Source: Carnegiea gigantea (taxonomy: Eukaryota > Streptophyta > Magnoliopsida > Caryophyllales > Cactaceae). Taken from it: 64,000 nt of DNA. Positions 10,151 through 21,611 of this stretch are shown one piece after another. Made by a program: the position numbers and the translations under genes. Where the stretch lies: assembly GCA_029747015.1 (NCBI GenBank), contig JAKOGI010000125.1, positions 457,501 through 521,500 of the forward strand, written 5' to 3'. The notes below the pieces were generated by a model. That model did no database searches, was not told the DNA's origin, and saw only the letters and a list, made by a program, of their open reading frames with translations. Within the stretch, counting starts at the first letter, position 1. The number at the start of each line of letters is the position of its first letter.

Positions 10151-13090
10151 TCACTTGGAGCTTAGTGATAGGGCCTTTGGAGCAAATGAAATTGAGCTTG
10201 CTGTAGCAATACATCCATGTTCAGAAGTAGTGAAGTCACATGTAGCAGCAGTAAAAATATCAAAGTCGGAATCTGAAGCAGCAGATACATGTGCAGCAGA
10301 AACAGGAGAGGAAGCAGCAACATCAAAAAATGGAGGAGCAGAAACAGGAGGAGGATGAGAAGTAACAGCAGTTGAGGAAACAACTACACAAACAGAGGAA
10401 GAAGTGGCAGAAACAGTCCCAGTAGAATTTAAAGAGTGATAGTCAATAATAGGTTGGGGAACCGGGGCCAAACCAGAAGCGTTGCATCTTCTTCTTCTTC
10501 TGACCTATTAGATGAAGTCATCAATATAATGTTCATGTTAGAAATGAAGGTTAAGTGATAAAGCTACGAAATTAAATGAATATACCTGAGGGTTGGTAAT
10601 TGGTTTTGAGCAAGTTTTCTTCGAGCACTTAATTATGCCTCCTGCTCTTGTCACTCTTCCATATTGGCTACGAGTCCTTGCTTCCCTTTCTTCTGGTATC
10701 CTCCTAAATTGGAGCTTGCCTCTTTTTTGTTTTTGAAAGGTAGGGCAACAATTGGAGTCTCTTGAGATTGAGGCCATAAGTTAGCACCATTTATAGGATG
10801 AAGTGTGTGTGCATAGGTTTTTCTCAAGCACTCGATGCTATAACAATGATCAATAAACTAAATCGGATTCATGCTCTCCTCTCTCATGACTGCTACGGCA
10901 TGAGCACATGGTATACCACTCAACTCCCATGCCTTACATGTACATCTCTGGGCAATTATATTCACCACAAATCCTTCACTTCCATGCTTTACTGAGTACA
11001 TACCATTGGCTGCTTCACTTGCTTGCCACCATCTAGCTTGATCCTTGCCCTTGTCTAGCTTCTTAAGGATTCGGAGACATATATCTTGTCATAACTTTTC
11101 ACACCAATGTTTTCTACAAGCGACCCTTGTCATGACTGAAGTAAAAATGTCATCTAGCATGGTCACAATTGGCTTAAATCTAGCCTCTATGATGAATGCA
11201 GTAAATATCTCAGCCATATTATTATCAATAGAGTCACATTTGGCATCTGTTTTGAAGAAAGCCTGCAAAAATGTTTAGGGTCTTTTCTTTCTAAGAAATT
11301 CCATGCACTGACATCTAAATCTTGCATCTCCTTCTTAAACTTGTCGAAGTGAACCTCATTTGATGACTTTGCTATTCTCCAAAATACATCTCTATATTGC
11401 AAACCCTTCCATTTTTTTCCTTAGATTAGCATACACATGTTGTGCACATAATCTATGCTCTGCTCGAGGAAAATAGTGTATTATGGCATCAACAAGACCC
11501 TCAATATTCGTAAAATAAATGAAGTCAAATTGTAAGTACAGCAAACTGACTAAACATGAATTTTACAAAATTAAAATTTATTACCTTTTGTTGGTCAGAA
11601 ATTATTGTCCATCCATGTCCATCGCCCATCTCCAAGTCATCTTGTAGAAAATCAATGAACCATTTCCACGTAGGCGTGTCTTCCTTTCGTACCACAGCCT
11701 AAGCAATAGGATACATCTGATTATTAGCATCTCTGCCAACTGCAGCTAAAACTTGGTCATCCCATGGTCCCTTTAGGAAACACCCATCGATGGACAAGAC
11801 CCTCCTGCACCCGTCCACGAAACCCCTTTTCAAACTTCCAAGGCATATGTAGAGGCCCTTGAACACACTTTCTCCATCCTCGATACTACGAACAGCAAGT
11901 TTGATAGTAGACCCCTGATTTTTGGTGGAAAGCTCATGAATATAATCCCATAACATTCCAAATTGTGCCTTATAATCCCCTATAATCAATGCCAAAGCCT
12001 TTGTTCTAGTCCTTCCACATGTAGACATAGTAGCCTTGTAATTAAGATCCCTTTCTGTCAAATGCCTCAACTCTCTTATCCTCAAACTTGGTTGCAACCG
12101 AAATGTCTCCATCTATTTTCGAGCCAACCAATCACTAGGAATTCTTCTCTTGCCTTTTTCAAAGCTAAAAGCAATGCAAGTATGAGGATATGGTAACTCC
12201 TTGATTTGGAATGTTAGCTCCCCTTCTACAGAAGAAGCCCATAAGTTCCATTGACATCCCTCCCCAAGGCAAAAAACTTGTAGTCTTCCTTTATCACTCT
12301 GTTGCGTCTTCAAATTATATCCCTTGATTATTCTGTAGCTGTCAAGAGTCTCTTTTACATGTTCTTTATCTTTAAACATCATTCCAACTTCCAACTTTAC
12401 GTCCTCAACTGATGTACTTGGGTTATATCTAGGATATGACTCCTTTTTCTTTTTTTTCTTTGTCCCACCATCATCGTCATCGTCAACATCTGTGTCGCTA
12501 CTCAAAGGGCTATTGGCATTGTCCGAGTCTTGGTAAAATGACTCTAATGCATTCACTTCACCAAATTCATTTAACACTCCCTCAATAAACTGGCTGCTGC
12601 TTCTCCACTCTTCATTTTCAACTTCAAATGCCTTTATTTCTGCCCCAAATTCTTGTACAATTTGCCTAACTTTTTTCCTAAGTTGATCTCCTTCTTCATC
12701 ATCTTTGTCTGACCCATAATTTGCATAATTATCTTCAGCCATATTACCATTATCACCTCCATCCTCCACTTTGTCATCTCCCTTATCGTGCTCAACAAAC
12801 AAGCTAAGGTATTGCCCACTTGAGCTTAACCTTATTACTTCATGCACTTCTTTGTCGCTTTTAATTGACACTATGCTCTCTTCTAGAGGGGAATTAGGCC
12901 TACTGAAGTAAATGCATTTAACCGTGCTCTTCAAATATCCCAAAGTAAGTATCATATCCTTAATGTTATCAACACTTAGATGGTCGGGGTCACATTGAAA
13001 CTTACTTTTTGGTCCGCCGGAATATGAAAAATGAGGAAGTCTTCGAAAAGAACCACCATGATTAATAAGTAAGAGGGATTTTGAAGACAT
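10151..13090 (-). pseudogene. MULE transposase (MuDR type), broken
   Basis: Reading leftwards from 13090: an N-terminal PB1-like region, an acidic Asp/Glu stretch, and the MuDR DNA-binding zinc-finger region (CQWNLWASS...HTC, about residues 285-310). The MULE catalytic region follows (RRVLSIDGCFLKGPW near 11800; FPRAEHRLCAQHVYANLRKK near 11450). Next come a SWIM zinc finger (CTCKAWELSGIPCAHAVAVM, about 10950-10890), an INGANLWPQ-type motif and a basic tail. It has at least four in-frame stops (after WLARK at 12113; in place of Trp after YPIA near 11700; near 11070; near 10862) and at least two apparent frameshifts (near 11410 and 11275). It is therefore a pseudogene, although the domain order is complete. 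Confidence 0.88.
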
Positions 13091-13859
13091 TCTGCATACT
13101 ATGCAAAATTAAAGTTACACATCATCCAAATGATGTAATAAGGGCAGAGGCAGAACATCATAATTAATAGAAAATTTGCTGAAATTTTCTTTGTTTTATC
13201 AACTTAAAAAGACCCTAAAATAATAAAGTTTTCATCAAAATTTACTCTTTGTGGTAAGTTAGTTTAAGCTAATCCTTAATCACACTAAAACATCCTATAA
13301 CAATCATATCTTTTCAGTTTTGATTCTCATCATTTTCAAATGATATTTCTTGGCTCACATATGTGATTGAACTTCACAAATTAATAAAACAGAGTGATCA
13401 AAAAACAATACAATTTCCTCAAGGTCTCTTCTTTTTTCAGTTATTACATACACTTAATTGCACCATAAACTTCCCTTGCTATCAATTTTTAAGGTTTTAT
13501 ATCATCTAGCTTATACCTAATGGATGATAAATGTATGATAATCTTCCTTCCGAACATGTTGATGCAAATTTCGTCCTCTTCTTGCAATGATAGCCGAGTT
13601 TGCTGCATTAGTGTTTAGGCTTTCTTCATGGCCGATGAGTTTAGGCCTTCTTCAACTGTCTTTTGTTCTGAAGGAAAGAGGAAGAGTCATGCTTTGTACA
13701 GGAGATTTGATTTTCTTTTCATTATTTTTTCCTTTCTTCTCCCTCTGCTTTTTACCTATTCTTTGTTACATGATTTTTGAAAAAATCTGTTTACCTACTA
13801 TAGCCAGTTGTTTGGGACCCTTGATGGTATTTGTGAGCAATTTTCGATTCGTAGTGGCA
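13091..13859. other. MULE 5' region upstream of the transposase
   Basis: Non-coding sequence between the transposase start and the right terminal repeat. The 95-codon plus-strand frame at 13587-13874 has no domain and is taken as chance. Confidence 0.35.
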
Positions 13860-13936
13860 ATATTGACAAAATAAAAAGTACAATGGTATTATTGACAAAA
13901 TTTTAGAGTTCAATGGTACGTTAACTAAATAACTCG
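13860..13936. repeat. MULE right terminal inverted repeat
   Basis: The reverse complement starts CGAGTTATTTAG and pairs with the left end at 7874. The target duplication GTAAAAACA follows directly at 13937-13945. Confidence 0.6.
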
Positions 13937-14136
13937 GTAAAAACATGCTGATAAGGGCCCCCATTTCTCGTTCTTTAGAGGATGTGAATGCAATTACACA
14001 AAGAATGTGTGTCTAGACACACTCATAACTCATAAGGGCTCCTATTTCTCATTCTTTAGGGAATGTGAACGCAATTACATAGATAATGTGTATAAACATG
14101 CCCATAAGGGCCACCTATTTGTCATTCTTTTTTGAA
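13937..14136. repeat. Short tandem repeat, about 72-81 bp unit
   Basis: Units start with AAGGG at 13953, 14034 and 14106 (spacings 81 and 72). Each full unit contains TTCTTTAG, a GAATGTGAAYGCAATTACAY core and AATGTGT. A further partial unit lies left of the MULE at 7829-7873. Confidence 0.7.
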
Positions 14137-14809
14137 GTAGAAAGAAAGGAGACTCACTTATTCAGGTAGATACAAAGCCAAATAAGAAGAACATCAGGTT
14201 TTTATAGTCTGTTTAGACTGAGGGGAGAGAATAAGAAGGGAGAGGAATGAAGATTAATGAACTATCATTCTCTTTGTTTCACCTTCATTCCCCCATATTT
14301 CCCTAATTTTTATTCACTTCAAAATGAGGGAGAACGGAGGAAAAAGGAAGATTTTTAATAATTCTCCTCCCTTCCTCTCCATCATTTCTTATAACACATC
14401 TAAACGAGGTAAATCACATTTCTTCACTTCTCTCCCCCTTATTACCTTTCCATATCTTTTCACTGTTGATCTCAATCCAAACAATGTGTTAAGACCGAAG
14501 AAATAGAAGGGGCGTCGTTGGCTGATCACTAGATTAATAGGCAAAACCGTACGAAGGGGAGCAATATGATCTCGAATTTGAACCCATAAATTTAAAAAAT
14601 AAAATGAATATTTTCCATTTTTCTTCCTCTTTTTTGGCTTTGGACCATGCAATTACCAAATCACATGCTCGATCTTTAATTGCCCTTTTTGCCACGGGAG
14701 GTATGACAAGATCTTGTCCTCCCCTTGGCTGCTACTTGCCGAAGAGCCTCCTCCCTCTCGACAATTTCTTATGTGCTCTCAGAAGCACATGCTTTCATTG
14801 CCTATGCAT
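14137..14809. other. Intergenic sequence
   Basis: No gene or repeat was recognised. Open frames at 14324-14652 are short and featureless. Confidence 0.4.
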
Positions 14810-15012
14810 ATATATTTTTTACACGTGTATTTGTCATATATGATTTTTCAATGTATTTTTGCTAACTTGGAATAGGACTACAAAACCTAAATATTTTTTA
14901 CACGTGTATTTATCATATACAATTTTTCAATATATTTTTGCTAACTTGGAATACAACTACAAAAACTATATATTTTTTACACGCGTATTTATCATATATA
15001 ATTTTTAATATA
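14810..15012. repeat. Tandem repeat, 79-bp unit, about 2.6 copies
   Basis: The string ATATTTTTTACACGTGTATT (third copy ACGCG) recurs at 14812, 14891 and 14970, exactly 79 bp apart. It is followed each time by ATTTTTCAATRTATTTTTGC or a close variant. Confidence 0.75.
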
Positions 15013-15059
15013 TTTTTAAAATTTAGTTAAGGAAGTCTTATGAATCTCTAAGGGGGGTG

Positions 15060-15960
15060 GAGGTAGAATGATAGGAGCTTGATGGTGGAATGAAGAGGTA
15101 AAAGAGAGGGTTAAGGAGAAACAAAATGCATTCACCATTTTAATCGGTAGTAGAGCGGACGAAGAAAAATAAGTTAATTTTTTCAGGTATAAGGAGGCTA
15201 AAAGGATAGCAAAGGAAGCTGTCATTTTAGCAAAGAACGATGCATATGAAATGTTATATCAAAAAATGGAGACTAAGAAAGGGGAGAATGATGTCTTCAA
15301 GTTAGCAAGGGTTAGGGAAAAAAGAGCAATGGATGGGTTGACAATACTACAGGTCCATAAGTTCAGGTATTTAGGTTCAATCATTGAGAAGAATTGAGAT
15401 ATTGATGAAGATATTAATCAACATGTTAGAGTGGAATGACAAAAATGGAGGAGTGCTTCAGGAGTGTTGTGTGATAAGAAAATTCTTGTAGCCTGTGGGA
15501 TTGACATGGATGGTCTATCGTACGGCAGTCAGGCCATCTTTGTTATATGGTTCAGAGTGCTAGCTAATCAAGAAGTCTCAAATCCAGATGTTGATAGTAG
15601 CAGAGATGAGAATGATTCGAAGGATGTGTGGATGTACGTGATTGAATAAAATTAGAAATAAAGTTATTAGAGAGAAAGTAGAAGTTGCAGCCATAGAAGA
15701 TAAGGTGAGGGAGATAAAACTTAGATGGTTTGGTCATGTTAAGAGGAGTGATGATGCAGTGATGCACTAGTGAGGAGGTACGAGACGATTAGCCTTTAGG
15801 GTTGTAAAAGAGGCAGAGGACGGCTAAAGAAAAGTTGAAACGAGGTGATTAAAAACGATTTGAAGTTTGCAGGTCTCACGGAAGATATAACTCAGGATAG
15901 AACTATGTGGAGATTTAGGATTAAAGTCGCAGATCATGGGTAGCGTGCTTCGAGTCTTTT
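15060..15960 (+). pseudogene. RTE-like LINE fragment with internal deletion
   Basis: Conceptual translation in shifting frames gives WWNEEVKERVKEKQ, RYKEAKRIAKEAV and YEMLYQKMETKKGENDVFKL, which is the endonuclease/reverse-transcriptase linker of plant RTE-type LINEs. It then jumps to KFRYLGSIIEKN and WRSASGVLCDKK (RT C-terminal side). It ends with IEDKVREIKLRWFGHVKRSD and LKFAGLTEDITQDRTMWRFR. The catalytic RT core between REKRAMDG (about 15330) and VHKFRYLG is missing. Several stops and frameshifts are present. RTE clade is my recollection of the family and should be treated as likely, not proven. Confidence 0.8.
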
Positions 15961-16214
15961 CTTTGGTTTTTGTTTGAGTAGGGATTGCTGACACGCTGTA
16001 GTCATTATTATTCTTTTCAACGTGTGATGCAACATTATATGCTAATAGATTGATCTTAGCAGGAATGTTAACTTGTATTATTTTAAGTATTTAGGTCTTG
16101 TGTTTGCTAAAATATTTTATGCACTAATTTTTAACATCTAACTATTTTCTTAAAGTTTTTTATATGGATCTATTGAAAATGATCATTCTACGAGTAATTA
16201 TGTACGTAAAAACA

Positions 16215-16290
16215 AGAATGTCTACGTCTGAACATCTAAGGCCCCGCAAAACTGGGAGTTGCATTAGGAGTATTGTTGTTGTAGTATTTT
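16215..16290 (+). repeat. LINE/SINE-type 3' tail remnant
   Basis: TCTACGTCTGAACATCTAAG followed by CCCCGCAAAACTGGGAGTTG and then TTGTTG resembles the conserved tail shared by plant RTE-type LINEs and TS-like SINEs. A related copy lies at 51886-52003. It is probably the end of the LINE fragment upstream. Confidence 0.5.
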
Positions 16291-16309
16291 TGTTAGCTTG
16301 GCTTTGGAG

Positions 16310-18496
16310 AGTGCCTGCTCTCTCTCGCGGCTGATTTAGGGTTTGAAATTAACAATTGTCATTCGTTCTCCTAGGTTTCTGTCATGAACTATGGCGATCG
16401 AGCATGGTACTCATTGTGCTATTAGTTCCTGTTTCTCCTTTTCTATCGCATATTGCTTTGATTATTTTGCGTTATTTCTCGAAATTTAAGGCTTTTCTGA
16501 TTCGAAGTTTTTGATTCTGAGAAATCGACTATTGATTTTGCAGGATCATGCGGCAGTTTGTTCTTTCGACAATTAGGTTTCGAAAAAGGGAAAAGCTGGT
16601 TCTATGTTGATATTCCTGCCGCTATTGGATGAATTTTCAGGTGATCTAGTTCAATTTTGCACGTTTGTCAGTTTGAGGAGTAACATTCCTGCTTATTGGT
16701 TTATAGTCGAACAACGGGAAGATTAAGAAAACCTATTACATTTTAGCGTGTTTTCCCCCCCCCCCCGCTCTAGTTGTGTATAAGGAACATAGATGCATTG
16801 CATATCTAAGCCAACTTCGATTGCGTTTGCTTTAAGGGGTTCTCCAACTTTTTGAGAAAGGATTCCTATTAGTTATAAGTTATACGTTCATTACGTACTT
16901 CGATTCATGAAACCATACAACCATGTATCATAATCTGCTATTTGGATAGGATTTAGAAATGTAACCTGTTCTTTTCGTTTTATTAACCAAAAAGAAAACA
17001 ATCTTTGTGGAAGTTGCTTGTTTTGTTATGCCTCAAATTTGGGTTTTGGGGGGGGGGGGGGAGGGTGGGCTGCTTGTGATAGATTCAGTATATCTGCACT
17101 TGAGTTGACACGCACATTTGGCGATCTGCTGTCCTCTGCTCCATGCCACATCTCCCCTTTCCCCTTTGTGCCTTTTAAAACTAAGCTTCAAACAGGTGTG
17201 GATGCGCCCACAGGGATACCCTCCTGTGCATCCATTAAGTCGGAAAAGTTATCCAAAGTTATTTATAAAAATCATCAGAATTTCTAGAGTGGACACCCAT
17301 AAAACTTGGTTGATATTATCTAATATGGAAAAGCTCAAATGTATGATGTCATTACACAAAATTTTGGATTCGCCACTTCCTCCCAAAATGTTGGAGCAGA
17401 TCATAGGGATGAATCTACCATTATGAGAAGGCCCTCAATCATGCTTTCTTGTGTCCAAAACACAGTTTTTGAAATTTTGATAATATAACCTTACAAGAAT
17501 GTCTCATTCACAAGAATTGGATCTGGGATAACTAACTCATCAGATACTTGGTAGGCATGCAACTAAGAAGTGTTGGATGGTACAAATCAGTGATAACATA
17601 ATGAGGATCTAACAGGTGCTAAGTTGTTGAATGCAACTCTAATTCTACGTAGGCCTTTTGTGTGCTAAAGAGGCTGAGCATTGGCATAACTCAGTGTCAG
17701 GGATTCAACTTGTGGAATGCCATTCTCGCAAAGTCATGTTTACATTTGATATTCCTCCATGGATTCCACTTTGATAGGATCTCAGGCTTCTTGTGTTCAT
17801 GTTCTCTTTCTTTGATTGATGGAGAATGGGAAGAGATGACCAAATGCGTGAACTGTGTGAAGTCTTGTAAGTTGTAACCATTGTTGGAAATAGTTCAACC
17901 TTTGGCACCAGCTAACAAGTTATTAGTTCCCTCCTTTCTTGTGTTTTCTTTATTATTCTAGTACGACGAGGTGTTTTCAAGTCATTATTTATTCCCATTC
18001 GATAATTTCGCTCAATACCCAAGAAGACGGGGAAAAACAGAACATCTCAATGCATACTGAATTATGATTTTTTGGTGGGTCAATGGAGTTGTAAATTCAA
18101 CATAGCTGAAGAAGCAAACCTAAGATTGAACATAGCTGTTGAAAGGCATGAATTCCCTGAAAGCTGGTCATATCTTACTCTGCACAACTAAGAATTTATG
18201 TCAAGTAGAAAGTAGATTAGGGGAATGGTTATGAAGCAAATGTCTTACAGATCACATTTGCTTCTTGTTCAGTGTTAAATAGACAATAACTAATAGGGGG
18301 ATGAGGCCCTCAAAAATAAGAATCTATCACTTGACAATATCAAAGGTATCTTTAAAAGGAAAACAATCGTAGGCCTGCTTCATGCTTGGGGATCTTTTTA
18401 TTGTATGCTTCAAATGATACTTGGTTTTGGGGAGCGGGTCATTTCTTTGCATGTCTTCCTTCTAATTACATTTTCTTGCTGCAGCCTCATGAAAGG
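16310..18496 (+). other. Probable 5' leader exons and introns of the small spliced gene
   Basis: Contains the two candidate leader exons (ends at 16406 and 16640, both followed by GT). It also holds a C12 run at 16755-16766 and a G14 run at 17048-17061. Open frames at 17018-17426 run through the G-run and look fortuitous. Confidence 0.35.
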
Positions 18497-19992
18497 ATGA
18501 GTAACGTACAGCCTACAGGTCATGACTTATGTCTTCTAATTAGGTCGATGCTGTACAACTTATGGCCTGACTTGTCTTAATTAGTGCAACGATACTGCAG
18601 TGTAAACGTCGTTATGTTTCATAGTTTGAAAATAATGTTGCGGTTTCAGTGCAATGCATCTGTTGGCTTGATCCTTGGTAGATGGAGAAGAGTCTATAGC
18701 TTCCGCTTCTGTTGGGGAAGAGAAGTTTCCAGGACAAAAAATGAAATGAAATTTCTTCATAGAGCTTCTGAAAATGGAACTTACGGCAAATAATAAAACA
18801 TCAAGTTTCTTGCGTAATGCCAGTTTTGCCCATCAACTTTGATAGTGTTACTGGTTTTCACTTACAGTCGAAGGTCTTCTTTACAAATTGTTTCCCTGGT
18901 TTCAGCAATTCGACAAAGAAGAACTCTGTATCGTCCTTCAACAAGTACTTCCTCTGTTCTTCCTGGTATGTTGATTGATGACATCTTTTGCTTTATTTTG
19001 ATGCTGTTTATGTTACTAGACCTGAACTGTGCTCAGGTGGGAGCCCTCTTTTGTTCAAGGGCAGTTTGTTACCTGAGCCCATCTGCTAATGTCCTAGGGC
19101 TTTTTTGTGGTACAAATTTCTCTTTAAAATGGGATGCTTACTCGGATTTGATAGAGGAAAATGTTTCTTGCATATCCTATTTGAGACTGCACGATTCCTC
19201 TCCTGTTTCTTGATAAAAATTCACTGGGAATTTTGATTAGTTAACCAAATTATACATCAATTTGGCACACTGCTATGAGACTCCGGTAACACGGGTCTAG
19301 AGATTTAATCAACCCCACTCCTGTTGCTGCATGTAGGGAGGTTGTTTCTTTGGACCTTAGGAAAGAATCAATAGCCACAGTAGTTACTTAGATGTAAACT
19401 TGACAGAGGTAACTTCAGTACATTAACTTCTGAAAAGTCATCATTATCCTATGGAGACTCCTAACAGAAGGTGTGATTTATTAGGAGAAAGCTTTCCCTA
19501 GTGCTAGTAAAGAATTACAGGCCTTTACTCGAGAAGCTTTCTAGCTTAAAGATTTGAAATGAAAATGATGGGCTGTCCCATCAGCTTCACTATCCACTCA
19601 ATTTGCATGTGTTCCTTCTCTGTATCCTCCATTGAGACACAGGGAGTTTTGAAGTTGCTAAGAGCTTGGGTAACTTAGTTATTCTTGATCGATAATCTGT
19701 GGTTCGACAAAAAAGGAAGGGGGTGAGTTACGTAGTTACATACTTACATAGTGATTGCTTTTAAGAGCATTATGCTATGATCAGAGTGAGAAGATTGTGA
19801 CGCTGTAAAAGTTACGTAGGATGCCATGATGAGGTGAAAATTATCTGGATTGTTTGATTATACCTAAAACGTTTTTGAACATTAACCTGTTACCGATAGT
19901 CAACCGTGCTGTTTGTTATTTCCCATTTTCTTCTCCTAGGACCGCACAGGAGTGGGGGGTTGGTGGTTATTGATGCCCATTATTCGAGATAA
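18497..19992 (+). CDS. Candidate small spliced gene (44 residues), unidentified
   Basis: Three exons join in phase: 18497-18518, 18906-18965 and 19940-19992 (135 nt, 44 codons plus TAA). Boundaries are GT-AG: donors ACAG|GTCATG and CCTG|GTATGT; acceptors TTTCAG and TTCTCCTAG, both after pyrimidine tracts. Likely 5'-leader exons are about 16310-16406 and 16544-16640, the former starting in a leader-like CTCTCTCGCGG stretch; they hold short upstream ORFs. The protein begins MSNVQPTAIRQRRTLYRPS, is basic and Ser/Thr-rich, and ends GLVVIDAHYSR. An alternative third exon at about 19037 also stays open briefly and stops at TAA. I do not recognise the family. It could also be a non-coding transcript. 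Confidence 0.4.
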
Positions 19993-21611
19993 TTGTCGCA
20001 GTTTTAGTTTAGGCTTTCAGGGTCTTGTCTCTGTACTGTTAACTTGACTTCCGATTGAGTTTCATTAATTGGGTATAAATTTCTGTCTCTAAAGAACTGC
20101 TGGTGGCAAGTGGGAACTAAGTCTAGTTTTAAGTGTCTTTCAAGGCTTGCCAGCTTTTTTAGTTACTGGAGGAGTGTGCCAGAGGATGTGTGCTTGTTAG
20201 TCTTCCTTGGAGTTGATTGGCACTTAATCAAAATCAAGTAGAGTACTTCCACTGATGACAGGGGGATTTCTTGTATAGCCCCTGTTTTCATTTGACGTGA
20301 TTTTGCACAACACCTACTGGTATTTAGTGGGAAAGTAAGAAATGTATGTTCAAAGAAGTCTTTTCTTCTTTTTTGTTTCGATTTTTTCATTTTTTGGGTT
20401 TTTTTTTTTTGGGGGGGGGGGGGGTTATGGCAGTGACTTGTGACTATTATGGTGTAGATGCTTGTGTGAATTTTTGGGTTAGGATATGAAGCCCTTGGAT
20501 GTCTGTGATAGCATTCAATTTCCTATCTTTTAGAGACTAAATGGTCCCAAGATTTGATTAACATATAAACCAAACTTATTTAGTTGCACAATAGTTTTTA
20601 ATCCCATCTGAATTCCAAGTTTAATTTCTATTTGGAGCTCTACTAAGTTTGAAAGGAGGAACTTTGGTTCTAAGTTTCCTTGTTTGTCTTAAAATTTCTA
20701 TAAGCGAGCTTAGAATCAATAACGTATGGTTTCCACTTTCAACCACTTCATCATTTGACAAGTCAAGTTGAAAAGTTCAGTTTGTTCCCGAAAATTTCTT
20801 TGGCTTGGCTTGTTTTCGCTTCTTGTGTCAATGTCTGTTTATCTTTTGGGGTGCAAGACTTACTGAAGTGTGAATGATTCAAGGAGATGGAGTTTCTCAA
20901 CTAGACTAGTAAGATTGTGATTATAGACTATATGAATGACACCCCCCCCCCTCCAAAAAAAAAAGACTCTTTCATTTAACTTGTGGATTTAAATTGGTGA
21001 CATTGTGAGGCAAGTTGCTCTCCTTGTGAATTTGATGATATCTCCAGCAATTCACCTTAACAGCTTGTAGGTAAGAACAAGACTATCATGTCTGTGGTTC
21101 TCTCAATTAGTTTGGCCAAACAAAAATTTTGTACAAAGCACGCACACACACATGAAGTTTTTTCTTGTTCATTGTTGCTTTCTTGTTCATATCCATGGTC
21201 AGAAACTGCCTTTGTTTAATCTTGCACTTTGACAACAGTAATCTACAATTTGGCTTAATCTTACACAATATGAATAGCCTAATTTACAACATTCCTCAAA
21301 AAAATTTCGAGATTGGCTTTATAAACTCCTTAATCTTTCTAAACCACACAAGCAAATATTCTGGTGGAATTATCGAGATATTGAGTGCGAACAATAAAAT
21401 AGGGATGGTACAATGGCTTATTTTTAGTTACTAATTTTACTCCTTCGGCAAAAGCCAAAACAAAAATATATGGAATTGGAGGCATCATGATTTCTCAACT
21501 CATAAGATAGACAGAGATAGCTAGCTGAGAATAGATTTTATTTTCTAGTCAATAGATTTTATTTTCTAGTCAGTTGGTTCTGAAAAGTATATATGTTTCT
21601 CATTCAATTAT
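19993..21611. other. 3' flank of the small candidate gene and intergenic DNA
   Basis: Includes a likely 3' UTR (19993 to about 20160), a T12G14 junction at 20399-20424 and a C10/A10 pair at 20942-20964. No coding sequence was recognised. Confidence 0.35.

Larger units (their letters stand above)
7874..13936 (-). mobile_element. Mutator-like element (MULE), about 6.06 kb, inactive
   Basis: The element is bounded by a perfect 9-bp direct repeat, GTAAAAACA (7865-7873 and 13937-13945), the length typical of Mutator superfamily insertions. The outer 70-80 bp of each end are diverged inverted repeats. Inside are a transposase pseudogene on the minus strand (10151-13090) and a possible second unit on the plus strand (8030-9070). 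Joining the flanks rebuilds one more unit of the tandem repeat beside it, which confirms the boundaries. The broken transposase means it can move only if another element supplies the enzyme. Confidence 0.8.

Noticed and set aside
10032..10358. 108-codon plus-strand frame and its Leu-rich minus-strand shadow
   Set aside because: Antisense and out-of-frame readings of the last exon of the MULE transposase.
17018..17426. Frames with a poly-Gly stretch
   Set aside because: The poly-Gly comes from a G14 homopolymer; no conserved sequence follows.
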